Part shown: positions 25,845 through 35,396 of the stretch, in pieces | Position numbering within the stretch: position 1 is the stretch's first letter | How the letters are laid out: every line of letters begins with the position of its first letter | Source of the DNA: Streptomyces sp. 846.5 | GTDB lineage: Bacteria > Actinomycetota > Actinomycetes > Streptomycetales > Streptomycetaceae | Direction: 5' to 3' | Length of the DNA: 64,000 nt | Assembly: GCF_004365705.1 (NCBI RefSeq) | Contig: NZ_SOBN01000002.1 | Coordinates: 1,860,001-1,924,000 of the forward strand | The notes under the pieces: model-generated | Told to the model about the DNA's origin: nothing | Seen by the model: only the letters and a program-made list of their open reading frames with translations | Databases searched by the model: none | Made by a program: the position numbers and the translations under genes

Positions 25845-26630
25845 TCAGCGGCGCGGTTCCCAGCGGAACCATCGGTGTACAGCAAACACGGCCAGCAGCG
25901 TCCAGGCCAGTGCGATGGCCAGGGAGCGGGCGAGCTGCTGGGGCTCCGCCTGGGCGCCGCCGAGCCAGCCGGCCCGTACCAGTTCCAGCACCGGGGTCAG
26001 CGGGAGCCAGCGGCACACCTCACCGACCGGGTGCGGCAGCGACCCCAGTGGCAGCACGAGCCCGGAGCCGACGGCGGAGACGAGCAGCAGCGGTGTCGTG
26101 GTGAGCTGGGCCAGCTCCACGCTGCGGGTGAAGACGCTGGAGGCGGCCGCCAGCGCGGTCAGCAGCACCACGCCCAATGCCACCGCGACCAGCAACAGCT
26201 CCGGTCGGCGCGGCATCGGAAGGTGCAGCAGGACCGCCCCGGCCGCGATCAGCGCCAGGCACTGGGCCACCGCCACGGCGGCGGCCGGGAGCGCGGTGCC
26301 GACCAGGATCTCCAGGTCGGTCGGCTCACCGGTGCGCAGCCGCTTGAGCACCAGCGTCTCGCGGCGGGCCACATAGGCGGCGACCAGGTTGTAGTAGACG
26401 ACGAACAGCAGGACGAAGCCGATGCCGCCGATCATCAGCAACTGGTCGGCCCCGGCTCCCGAACCGCCGGCCCGGGTGAATCCGGCGCTCGCCGGACGCC
26501 AGCCCGCGACCATCGCGGGCGGCAGCAGCAGGGCGGTGGCCAGTGCGGTCCGGTTGCGCAGCAGCAGTGTGGCCTCGGCCCGGCCGAGCGCGGACAGCCT
26601 CCGTGCCGTAGTGCTCTCGGTCGACGTCAT
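25845..26630 (-). CDS. ABC-2 type transporter permease
   Basis: A 261-residue integral membrane protein with about six hydrophobic segments (for example LLMIGGIGFVLLFVVYYNLVAAYVA and AVALGVVLLTALAAASSVFTRS) and a C-terminal LAIALAWTLLAVFAVHRWFRW. The motif RRETLVLKRLRTGEPTDLEILVG between helices two and three is typical of ABC-2 drug-type permeases. It overlaps the ATPase stop by four bases and pairs with it as an exporter of drugs, lipids or peptides. Confidence 0.9.
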   Translation of the reverse strand: MTSTESTTARRLSALGRAEATLLLRNRTALATALLLPPAMVAGWRPASAGFTRAGGSGAGADQLLMIGGIGFVLLFVVYYNLVAAYVARRETLVLKRLRTGEPTDLEILVGTALPAAAVAVAQCLALIAAGAVLLHLPMPRRPELLLVAVALGVVLLTALAAASSVFTRSVELAQLTTTPLLLVSAVGSGLVLPLGSLPHPVGEVCRWLPLTPVLELVRAGWLGGAQAEPQQLARSLAIALAWTLLAVFAVHRWFRWEPRR

Positions 26631-27568
26631 CGCAGCGCCCCGTCCTTGGTGATGTCCTTGGCGATCTCCAGGAACGCCTCCTCCAGCGACGCCGTCCGGG
26701 CGTCCAGTCGGTGGAGGGCGACCCCGCGCTGCTCCGCCCAGCCCAGCAGCACCAGCAGCGAGTGCTGGAGCCGGTCGGTGTGCAGCAGCACCCGCCCGTC
26801 CCGTTCCTCGTGCCGCACCACTCCGAGATCGGGCAGCGGCGGCAGGTCGCCCAGGTGCCAGCCGGTCGGCAGGTCGAAGCCGATCCGCGCCGGGCGCGCG
26901 CCGGTCACCTGCGCGGGCGTGCCGCTGACCACGATCCGGCCCTGGTGCAGCACCGCCAGCCGGTCGGCGAGCGCCTCGGCCTCCTCCAGGTAGTGCGTGG
27001 TCAGCAGCACGGTCGTGCCGCCGGCCCGCAACTCCCGTACCAGCTCCCAGGTGTCATGCCGCCCCTGCGCGTCCAGCCCGGTCGTCGGCTCGTCCAGGAA
27101 CAGCACCTCCGGGCGCCCCAGCAGCGCCAGCGCCAGGTCCAGCCTTCGCCGCTCGCCGCCCGACAGCTGCCCGACCCGGACGCCGCCCCGCTCGCCCAGC
27201 CCCACCAGGTCGAGCGCCTCCCGCGCCGGGCGGGCGCCGCTGACGCAGCCGGCCCACATCCGCACCGTCTGTGCCACCGTCAGATCGGCTGCGAAGCCGC
27301 CTTCCTGGAGCATCACCCCGGTCCTGGTCCGCACCCGGGCCCGCTCGCCGTACGGATCGCAGCCCAGTACCCGAACCTCGCCGCCGCTGGGCCTGGCCAG
27401 CCCCTCCAGCAGCTCCACCAGCGAGGTCTTGCCGGCGCCGTTGGTCCCCAGCAGCGCGAACAGCTCGCCCCGGGCCACCTCGAACGACACCCCCCGTACC
27501 GCCTCGAACCCGCCCCCGTACCGGCGGTGCACCCCAACGGCCTCGATCACGTTCTCCGCGTTGTCCAT
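26627..27568 (-). CDS. ABC transporter ATP-binding protein, drug-exporter type
   Basis: A 313-residue ATPase of the DrrA/CcmA class. Walker A GTNGAGKTS (about residue 42), Q-loop MLQEGGF, signature LSGGERRRLDLALALLG and Walker B VLFLDEPTTGLD with downstream TTHYLEEAEALADR are all present. The C-terminal 80 residues form the regulatory tail usual in drug-export ATPases. The ATG at 27568 (MDNAENVIEAVGVHRRY) is preferred to an in-frame start at 27589. First gene of the exporter/two-component operon, facing away from the SGNH hydrolase gene. Confidence 0.93.
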   Translation of the reverse strand: MDNAENVIEAVGVHRRYGGGFEAVRGVSFEVARGELFALLGTNGAGKTSLVELLEGLARPSGGEVRVLGCDPYGERARVRTRTGVMLQEGGFAADLTVAQTVRMWAGCVSGARPAREALDLVGLGERGGVRVGQLSGGERRRLDLALALLGRPEVLFLDEPTTGLDAQGRHDTWELVRELRAGGTTVLLTTHYLEEAEALADRLAVLHQGRIVVSGTPAQVTGARPARIGFDLPTGWHLGDLPPLPDLGVVRHEERDGRVLLHTDRLQHSLLVLLGWAEQRGVALHRLDARTASLEEAFLEIAKDITKDGALR

Positions 27569-27725
27569 GCCTCCAGCCTCCGGCCCCACCGCCGCCCGGG
27601 GCCGGGCGGAGCGTCATCGGAACTGATGACAAATGTCATGGTGCGGGGCCTTTCGGCCGGACGCCCGCACACCTGCTGACCTCGGCTGCAGGGCGCCGGG
27701 AGCGAGGGCTTAGGATCCGGGAACT

Positions 27726-28523
27726 ATGAGCCAGACCCCCGTCTTCCGCAGCATGGTCTCGCTCGGTGACTCGTTCACCGAGGGCATGTGCGACAGCATC
27801 CTGCCGAACGGCCACTACCGTGGCTGGGCCGACCGCGTCGCCGAGCGCCTCGCGGCCGAACTGACCGCCGCCGAGCCCGGCGCGGAGTTCCGCTACGCGA
27901 ATCTCGCGGTGCGCGGAAAGCTGATCGGTCAGATCGCCGACGAACAGGGCGACGCCGCCGTGGCCCTCGGCGGCGAACTGGTGACCCTGGCCGGCGGCCT
28001 CAACGACGTGATGCGGCCCGGCTGCGACCTCGACCACGTGGAACGCACGCTCGGCGAGCTCGCCGAGCGGCTCGCCGCCGGGGCCCGCCGACTGGTGATG
28101 TTCTACAGCGTCGACCCCAGCCGACGGATGCGCGGCAGCGCCCGCATCATGCCGCAGACCCTGCGGCTGAAGGGCTTCGTCGGCCAACTCGGTGAGCGCG
28201 AGAACATCACCGTCGTCGACCTCTTCCATGTGCCCGCTTTCGACGACGCGCGGATGTGGGCCGAGGACCGGCTCCACTTCTCCGCCGAGGGCCACCGCCG
28301 GGTCGCCGAGGCCGTCCTCCAGGCCCTCGGGTTTCCGGCCTCCTTCGACTGGCGCGAGCCGCTGCCCCCGGCAGCGCCGGTCCCCCGGGCCACCAGGGTC
28401 CGCGCGGACCTGCGCTGGCTCCGCATCCACGTCCTGCCCTGGATCGTCCGCCGCCTCACCGGCAGGTCCTCGGGCGACGGCCGCCCCGCCAAGCGCCCTG
28501 CCCTGGAACGCTTCCCGGCCTGA
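27726..28523 (+). CDS. SGNH/GDSL hydrolase family protein
   Basis: A 265-residue cytoplasmic esterase/lipase-like protein. Block I is SLGDSFTEGM with the catalytic Ser, block III is LAGGLNDVMRPG (Gly-Asn), and block V is WAEDRLHFSAEGH with the Asp and His of the triad. It lacks a signal peptide, so it probably acts on an intracellular ester. The basic C-terminus (about 210-265) is a low-complexity tail. This is a common single-copy gene in streptomycetes with no assigned substrate. Confidence 0.92.
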   Translation: MSQTPVFRSMVSLGDSFTEGMCDSILPNGHYRGWADRVAERLAAELTAAEPGAEFRYANLAVRGKLIGQIADEQGDAAVALGGELVTLAGGLNDVMRPGCDLDHVERTLGELAERLAAGARRLVMFYSVDPSRRMRGSARIMPQTLRLKGFVGQLGERENITVVDLFHVPAFDDARMWAEDRLHFSAEGHRRVAEAVLQALGFPASFDWREPLPPAAPVPRATRVRADLRWLRIHVLPWIVRRLTGRSSGDGRPAKRPALERFPA

Positions 28524-28546
28524 CCGCGCCAAGCGCCTCGGCCCGG

Positions 28547-28586
28547 CCCGGCGGCCCGGCGGCCCGGCGGCCCGGCGGCCCGGCGG
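28547..28586. repeat. Five tandem copies of CCCGGCGG
   Basis: A perfect 8-base tandem repeat lies just downstream of the SGNH hydrolase gene in the intergenic region. It could fold on itself and act as a transcription stop, or be a slippage-prone microsatellite. Confidence 0.85.
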
Positions 28587-28671
28587 GCACGGTACACCCT
28601 GCGGCGGTTCAGGTTGCGATGTTCTGCAATTCATCAGTGCTGTATCCGCTCATGTACCTAGCGTTACCGCC

Positions 28672-29043
28672 ATGGCAGACATCGACATCGCACTCAAGGA
28701 AGCAATGATGATCGAGGGCGCGCTCGGCGCCGCCCTCGTGGACGTGAACAGCGGCATGGCGCTGGGCACGATGGGAGGGGGCAAGGAGTTCGACCTCGCG
28801 GTGGCCTCGGCCGGCAACACCGACGTGGTCCGAGCCAAGCTCCGGGTCATGGAGATGCTCAACCTGAGCGGGGGCATCGAGGACATCCTGACCACCCTCA
28901 CCAACCAGTACCACGTGATCCGCCCGCTGACCTCGCGCAGCGGCAAGGGGCTCTTCCTCTACCTGGTTCTGGACCGCAAGCGGGCCAACCTCGCCCTGGC
29001 CCGCCGCCAGCTGAACCAGGTCGAGGCCGGGCTCGACCTGTGA
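28672..29043 (+). CDS. Roadblock/LC7-like small protein
   Basis: A 123-residue protein. The opening KEAMMIEGALGAALVDVNSGMALGTMGG and the strand-helix pattern through ILTTLTNQYHVIRPL and KGLFLYLVLDRKRANLALARRQL match the roadblock/LC7 fold. That fold often acts as a scaffold or partner of small GTPases or as a polarity regulator in bacteria. The stop overlaps the GTG start of an ArsR gene (GTGA), so the two are co-translated and may interact. No GTPase gene is adjacent. The family call is from fold pattern and is moderately sure. Confidence 0.82.
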   Translation: MADIDIALKEAMMIEGALGAALVDVNSGMALGTMGGGKEFDLAVASAGNTDVVRAKLRVMEMLNLSGGIEDILTTLTNQYHVIRPLTSRSGKGLFLYLVLDRKRANLALARRQLNQVEAGLDL

Positions 29044-29426
29044 CCCAGCCCCCGCTCTACCAGGTCAAGGCCGAGTTCTTCCGGATGCTCGGGCACCCGG
29101 TCCGGATCCGCGTCCTGGAACTGCTCCAGGACGGGCCCAGGCCGGTGCGCGAGCTCCTCGCCGACATCGGCGTCGAGCCCTCCAACCTCTCCCAGCAGCT
29201 CGCCCTGCTGCGCCGCTCCGGCATCGTGGTGTCCACCCGGGAGGGGCCAACTGTGGTGTACGCGCTGGCCGGTGGCGACGTCGCCGAGCTGCTGCGCTGC
29301 GCCCGGCGGATCCTCACCGTGCTGCTGGCCGACCAGCAGGGACTGCTGGAACAGCTCCGGGAGGCCGACGCGCAATCCGCGTCCGAACAACATTTCGGAC
29401 AAACACTGACAAAATTGAATCAATGA
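29040..29426 (+). CDS. ArsR family winged-helix regulator
   Basis: A 128-residue regulator with an ArsR HTH: FFRMLGHPVRIRVLELLQDGPRPVRELLADIGVEPSNLSQQLALLRRSGIVVSTREG. It contains a single Cys (LLRCARRI) and no ELCVCDL-type metal box, so it is unlikely to be a classical metal sensor. The C-terminal extension (LEQLREADAQSASEQHFG) is helical. It is translationally coupled to the roadblock-like gene. A/T-rich sequence at 29395-29460 immediately after it is the probable promoter region of the next gene. Confidence 0.92.
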   Translation: MTQPPLYQVKAEFFRMLGHPVRIRVLELLQDGPRPVRELLADIGVEPSNLSQQLALLRRSGIVVSTREGPTVVYALAGGDVAELLRCARRILTVLLADQQGLLEQLREADAQSASEQHFGQTLTKLNQ

Positions 29427-29489
29427 CTCTTAATGTTCTGGTCATGATCCGTTTGTGACCGCGAAACACCGGTTCGACAGGATGCCAGC

Positions 29490-30851
29490 ATGGCTGAATT
29501 GACGAACCGTGACCGCAGGAACACCACCCGACACCACTGGCGCCGCGACACCGTGGAACTGTCCGCGGTGTTCATGGCGGTGGCCATCGCCGATCTGATC
29601 GCCAATGTCGTCGTCCACGGCCATGACGGTCCGGTCCTGCTGGTGGCGTCCGCGCTGGCACTGCTGGCTACCGCCGCCTGGCACAGCTGGTGGAAGCACC
29701 GCCATCCGGACGCCCCACCGGGGCCCGCGCCCGGCGACATCGTCTCGTCCGCGCCGAGCGAGGCGGCCGCGCCGCCGGCGCACTCGCCGCAGTCCCCCCT
29801 CTGGCGGATCCGGGCCACCGTCCCGGACGCCCCGGGCAGCCTGGCCGGGCTGTGCAGAGCGCTGGCCGACCTGCCCGTCAACATCATCTCCATGCAGGCG
29901 CACCCGCTCGCCGAGGAGACCGTCGACGAGTTCGTGGTCCAGGCCCATCCGGAGACGGCCCCGCAGGACATCACCCGGGCCGTCGTCGCGGCCGGCGGCA
30001 CCGAGGTCTGGCTGGAGCGCGCGGACGCGCACGACCTGGTGGACGTGCCGACCAGGATCCTCAACCTGGCCACCCGGACCGCGCTGGACGCCGCCGAGCT
30101 GCCGCTGGCGCTGCGTCAGTTGTTCGGCCGCTGCACCATCCGCTCGCAGCCGGGCGGGATCAAGGAGGACGAGCTGGACGGCAGCACCATGCGGCTGCGC
30201 GACCCCTCCGGCGGGATCCTGCTGGTCACCCGGGACGAACCGCCGTTCACCCCCACCGAGTTCGCCCGCGCCCGGGCCCTGATCGAACTGGACGCCCAGC
30301 TCGGCCCGCGGGTCCCGGACACCCGCTCGGTGATCGAGCTCGACGGCCGGGGCGCCCCGGCCGAGGAGCTGACGGTGCGCCGGGCCGACCCCTCCGACCG
30401 GACCGCCGCCGTGGCCCTGCACGAGCGGTGCAGCAGCGCCACCCTGCGCCGTCGCTACCACGGCCCGGTCGCCGACAGCGACCGCTACCTGGGCCATCTG
30501 CTGGAGCCCCGCTACGGCCAGACCCTCACCGCCGAGACCCCGGACGGCAGCCTGGCCGCCCTCGCCCATCTGATGTGGGACGGCGACAGCGCCGAGATCG
30601 CCGTCCTGGTCGAGGACGCCCGGCAGCGCCGGGGCCTCGGCAGCGAGCTGGTGCGCAGGCTGGTGGAGCTGGCGCGGGACGCCGGGATCGACGAGGTCTA
30701 CGCGGTGACCACCGCATCCAACAGCGGCATGATCGCGACCCTGCGCCGACTCGGCGTCCCGCTGGACTACCAGGTCGAGGACGGCACCCTGGTGATCACC
30801 GCGCATCTCGCCCTGGAGACCGCGGATTCGGCACCGGCCGCCCGCCGGTGA
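29490..30851 (+). CDS. Membrane-anchored ACT-GNAT fusion protein
   Basis: A 453-residue protein with unusual domain order. Two predicted transmembrane helices (about 22-45 and 48-65) are followed by a linker and an ACT-like regulatory domain (WRIRATVPDAPGSLAGLCRALADLPVNIISMQAHPLAEETVDEFVVQAHP, about 107-160). A middle region of unknown type and a C-terminal GNAT domain (about 290-430, acetyl-CoA loop ARQRRGLGSELVRRLVELA) complete it. ACT domains usually bind amino acids, so an amino-acid-responsive acetyltransferase is a reasonable inference. Its ATG at 29490 follows an A/T-rich leader. Confidence 0.88.
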   Translation: MAELTNRDRRNTTRHHWRRDTVELSAVFMAVAIADLIANVVVHGHDGPVLLVASALALLATAAWHSWWKHRHPDAPPGPAPGDIVSSAPSEAAAPPAHSPQSPLWRIRATVPDAPGSLAGLCRALADLPVNIISMQAHPLAEETVDEFVVQAHPETAPQDITRAVVAAGGTEVWLERADAHDLVDVPTRILNLATRTALDAAELPLALRQLFGRCTIRSQPGGIKEDELDGSTMRLRDPSGGILLVTRDEPPFTPTEFARARALIELDAQLGPRVPDTRSVIELDGRGAPAEELTVRRADPSDRTAAVALHERCSSATLRRRYHGPVADSDRYLGHLLEPRYGQTLTAETPDGSLAALAHLMWDGDSAEIAVLVEDARQRRGLGSELVRRLVELARDAGIDEVYAVTTASNSGMIATLRRLGVPLDYQVEDGTLVITAHLALETADSAPAARR

Positions 30852-30856
30852 CCTGA

Positions 30857-32683
<1,827 letters not shown>

Positions 32684-32735
32684 ACAGGGCTCCTTCGTTG
32701 AGGGTCGTTGAGGGTGGAGACAGAGGAGGGTCTGT

Positions 32736-33023
32736 TCAGCCGTAGACGAGGCGGCGCAGCTGCCGGGCGGACAGCTCGGGTGCGCGCACCCGCCGGTGCT
32801 GCAGCTCGGCGGTGATCCGCTCGAAGATCCGCTCGTTGGTCAGCCCGCGCGCCTGCAGCTCGCCGTGCCGCCGGCGCACGTACTCCTCGGTGCTCTCGGC
32901 GAAGTAGGCGAGGACGTCGGCGACCACCCGCGCCGCCTCGTTCGGGCCGAGGGCCGTGGTGCGGGCCAGATGGTCGAGCAGATCGTCGGGTACGGACGCG
33001 GCGGAGCGGGCAGGACTGGACAC
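32736..33023 (-). CDS. Small conserved helical protein upstream of glmS
   Basis: A 95-residue, charged, mostly helical protein (LLDHLARTTALGPNEAARVVADVLAYFAESTEEYVRRRHGELQARG, then RIFERITAELQHRRVRAPELSARQLRRLVYG). No signal peptide, Cys or known motif is seen. The GTG start has AGGT ten bases upstream. It may be co-transcribed with glmS. I do not recognise the family. Confidence 0.7.
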   Translation of the reverse strand: MSSPARSAASVPDDLLDHLARTTALGPNEAARVVADVLAYFAESTEEYVRRRHGELQARGLTNERIFERITAELQHRRVRAPELSARQLRRLVYG

Positions 33024-33065
33024 AAGGAGTGACCTTACGCATCCGCGTCCTCGAAACCAAGAATT

Positions 33066-33083
33066 CTGCCCGGAATCGGGCAG
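33066..33083. terminator. Hairpin downstream of the N-acyltransferase gene
   Basis: CTGCCCG-GAAT-CGGGCAG, a perfect 7-base stem with a 4-base loop, lies between the lnt-like gene and the small gene upstream of glmS. Confidence 0.5.
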
Positions 33084-33113
33084 GAATCTCGCACTTCCGG
33101 GTGCTTCCGGGCG

Positions 33114-34781
33114 TCAGATGCGGTTCCGGCGCTCCAGGAGCACCCAGCCGCCCGCCGCGACCACCAGCAGCAGGCAGCAGCCGGTCGGCACCCAGTTGCC
33201 CCAGCGGTCGTACAGGGTGGAGCCGGTGGCCAGCGGCATCCGGTAGGTGATCGTCCCCCGGTCGTCGGTGCCCAGCGCCCGGCCGACCTGGCGGCCCAGC
33301 GGGTCGTAGGCGGTGCTGACGCCGGTGAGCGTCGCCTGCACCACCGGGCGGCCGGTCTCGGCTGCGCGGAAGGCCGCGAGCGAGGCATGCTGCTCGGGTG
33401 CGGCGGTGCTCTGGAAGGTCGAGGTGGAGGACTGCACCACCACCAGTTGCGCGCCCATGTTCACCAGCGCCCGGCTCATGTCGGGGAACGCGGACTCGAA
33501 GCACACCAGCGGTCCGATCCGCAGCGTCCCGCCGTCCGGCTCGGGCACGGTCATGATCACCGGGGTGGTGCCCCGGCGCCGGTCGACGGCGGCGGCCTTG
33601 GACAGCGAGGCGATCCAGCCCAGGGCCGGGCGCATCGGGATGTACTCGCCGAACGGCACCAGCCGGATCTTGTCGTAGCGCTGCCCGGTCAGCCCCTGCG
33701 GGTCGACCAGCACCGAGCTCTTGTAGATCGCCCCGTTGGGCCGGGCCGCGTCCACATTGACCAGCAGGTCCGCCCCGACCTGCGTGGACAGCGCGGCCAG
33801 CTGGGCGGTCAGGTCCGGGCGGTCCGCCAGGTCGTAGCCGAGGCTGCTCTCGCCCCAGACCACCAGGTCGGGACGGGTGCCGATGAGCGTGCGGGTCAGC
33901 TCCTCGCCGCGCGCGGTGCGGTCGTCCAGGGTTTCCGAGCCGCCGGGCTGGACCACGGCGACGGTGGCCGTTCGGCCGGTCAACCGGGGCTGCGGGGCCC
34001 AGGCCAGCGCCGCCACCGTGCAGCCGCCCAGCGCCAGCAGGGTGCCGTAGGCGACGGCGGACCGGCCCCAGGCCGCGATCAGCACCACCGCGGCGGTGTT
34101 CACGGTGACGATGAACAGGCTGTCCAGCCACACCCCGCCGACCGAGGCCAGCACCAGCGCCGGGTGCTGCCGGTACTGGCTCGCGCCGAGCAGCCCCCAC
34201 GGTCCGCCGAGGTACTGCCAGGAGCGGACGGTCTCGATGGCGAGCCACGCACACGGGATCAGGACCACGGCCGCCGCTGCCCGCCCCGCGTCCGGACGCC
34301 CGCGCAGCAGCCGCCACACCAGCCAGCCCCAGGGCGCCCAGAACAGCCCGAGCAGCCCGGCCAGCACCAGGATCGCCACGTTCAGGGTGGGGATCAGCCA
34401 GCTCATCACGCCGACCAGGAAGCCCACCCCGCCCCACCAGCCGAGCACCATGGCCCGGCGCCGGGTCGGGGCCGACCGCACCACCAGCATCAGCGGCACC
34501 AGGCAGACATAGGCGAACCACCACCAGCCGACGGTGGGGAAGATCAGCACCGGCAGCGCGCCGGTCCCGGCGGCGAGCAGCGGCATCCGCGAGCGGAGCG
34601 CCAGCCGGCGCAGCCGGCCCGGTTCCGCCGGGTCGGCGTCCACGGCGGCCTTCGTCATGACGGCCTGCCCACCGCGGCCGCTCTGCTCTGCCTGGACCTG
34701 CCCTGCCTCGACCTGTTCTGCCGCGACCTGCCCTGCCCGGTCACCGGTGGGCCCCCTCCCAGCAACACTGTGCACCTGCAT
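33114..34781 (-). CDS. lnt: Apolipoprotein N-acyltransferase
   Basis: Integral membrane enzyme that N-acylates the lipid-modified Cys of lipoproteins. The 555-residue protein has about six N-terminal transmembrane helices, a nitrilase-type domain and a final helix (CCLLLVVAAGGWVLLERR). Catalytic Glu, Lys and Cys are visible in VVWGESSLGYD, YDKIRLVPFGEYIP and LVCFESAFP. The start is uncertain. The ATG at 34781 has a strong GAGGAGAGGG site but adds 41 Gln/Ala/Glu-rich residues containing three 15-base repeats. The ATG at 34658 gives a family-like N-terminus with a weaker site. The window contains at least two lipoproteins that could be substrates. Confidence 0.9.
   Translation of the reverse strand: MQVHSVAGRGPTGDRAGQVAAEQVEAGQVQAEQSGRGGQAVMTKAAVDADPAEPGRLRRLALRSRMPLLAAGTGALPVLIFPTVGWWWFAYVCLVPLMLVVRSAPTRRRAMVLGWWGGVGFLVGVMSWLIPTLNVAILVLAGLLGLFWAPWGWLVWRLLRGRPDAGRAAAAVVLIPCAWLAIETVRSWQYLGGPWGLLGASQYRQHPALVLASVGGVWLDSLFIVTVNTAAVVLIAAWGRSAVAYGTLLALGGCTVAALAWAPQPRLTGRTATVAVVQPGGSETLDDRTARGEELTRTLIGTRPDLVVWGESSLGYDLADRPDLTAQLAALSTQVGADLLVNVDAARPNGAIYKSSVLVDPQGLTGQRYDKIRLVPFGEYIPMRPALGWIASLSKAAAVDRRRGTTPVIMTVPEPDGGTLRIGPLVCFESAFPDMSRALVNMGAQLVVVQSSTSTFQSTAAPEQHASLAAFRAAETGRPVVQATLTGVSTAYDPLGRQVGRALGTDDRGTITYRMPLATGSTLYDRWGNWVPTGCCLLLVVAAGGWVLLERRNRI
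34692..34736. repeat. Three imperfect tandem 15-base repeats at the 5' end of lnt
   Basis: Units close to TCGACCTGCCCTGCC repeat three times. Read on the minus strand they encode A(G/E)QV(A/E/Q) pentapeptides within the possible N-terminal extension. Confidence 0.7.
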
Positions 34782-34898
34782 CCCTCTCCTCGTTCACCGC
34801 TCCCAGTCTCGACGCATTCCCCCTGATCAGCACCTCGAACACGGGAACCGCTTCCGATCGGCGCAGTGCTGGGGCACCCTGGAGACAGGGAGGCTGAT

Positions 34899-35324
34899 AT
34901 GCCGTCACTTCCACGGCCGATACGTCACGCACTGCGCCGCAGGCCGCGAGCCCACCATGACATCAACGACCTGGCCCGGCGCCGCTACTACCGCGCGCCG
35001 CGCCGCCGCCTGCACCCGGTCCGCGGGCTGCTGGTCAACCTCGCCGTACTGGTGCTGCTGCCGCTGTGGCCGTTCATCGCGTACCCACTGCAACGGGCCG
35101 GCTCGCCGAGGGGGCGGCGGCAGTTCCTCTGGGTGGTCACCCACCACTCGGTGGTCATCGCCCTGAGCGCGCCGATGCGGTACCTCGCCGACCGCCTGCA
35201 CCGGCTCGGCGGCCGCGGCGGCGGCCCGCGCCGCAATCCGCCCTTCGCCGGCGACCGCGAACCCCGCCGCCCCAAGTCAGGCCCGCCCTCCGACGCCATC
35301 GCCCTCCCCGAGCCCCGGGGCTGA
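34899..35324 (+). CDS. Small basic membrane protein of unknown function
   Basis: A 141-residue protein with an Arg-rich N-terminus (RHALRRRPRAHHD, RRRYYRAPRRR), one clear transmembrane helix (GLLVNLAVLVLLPLWPFIAYPL, about residues 42-63), a second weak hydrophobic patch and a Pro/Arg-rich tail. AGGGAGG five bases before the ATG supports this start over an earlier in-frame ATG at 34866. No family recognised. Confidence 0.7.
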   Translation: MPSLPRPIRHALRRRPRAHHDINDLARRRYYRAPRRRLHPVRGLLVNLAVLVLLPLWPFIAYPLQRAGSPRGRRQFLWVVTHHSVVIALSAPMRYLADRLHRLGGRGGGPRRNPPFAGDREPRRPKSGPPSDAIALPEPRG

Positions 35325-35338
35325 CGGTAGCCATCACG

Positions 35339-35371
35339 GCGAGGACAGCCCGGCCCCCGGGCTGCCCTCGC
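35339..35371. terminator. Bidirectional terminator-like hairpin
   Basis: Arms GCGAGG-A-CAGCCCGG and CCGGGCTG-C-CCTCGC form a long G/C stem with one mismatch between two convergent genes. Confidence 0.65.
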
Positions 35372-35396
35372 TCGCGTCTCGAATTCTGATACAGCC

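Noticed and set aside
32684-32735. glmS ribozyme upstream of glmS
   Set aside because: The gap is only 52 bases with simple repeats and no ribozyme core; that element is typical of Firmicutes.
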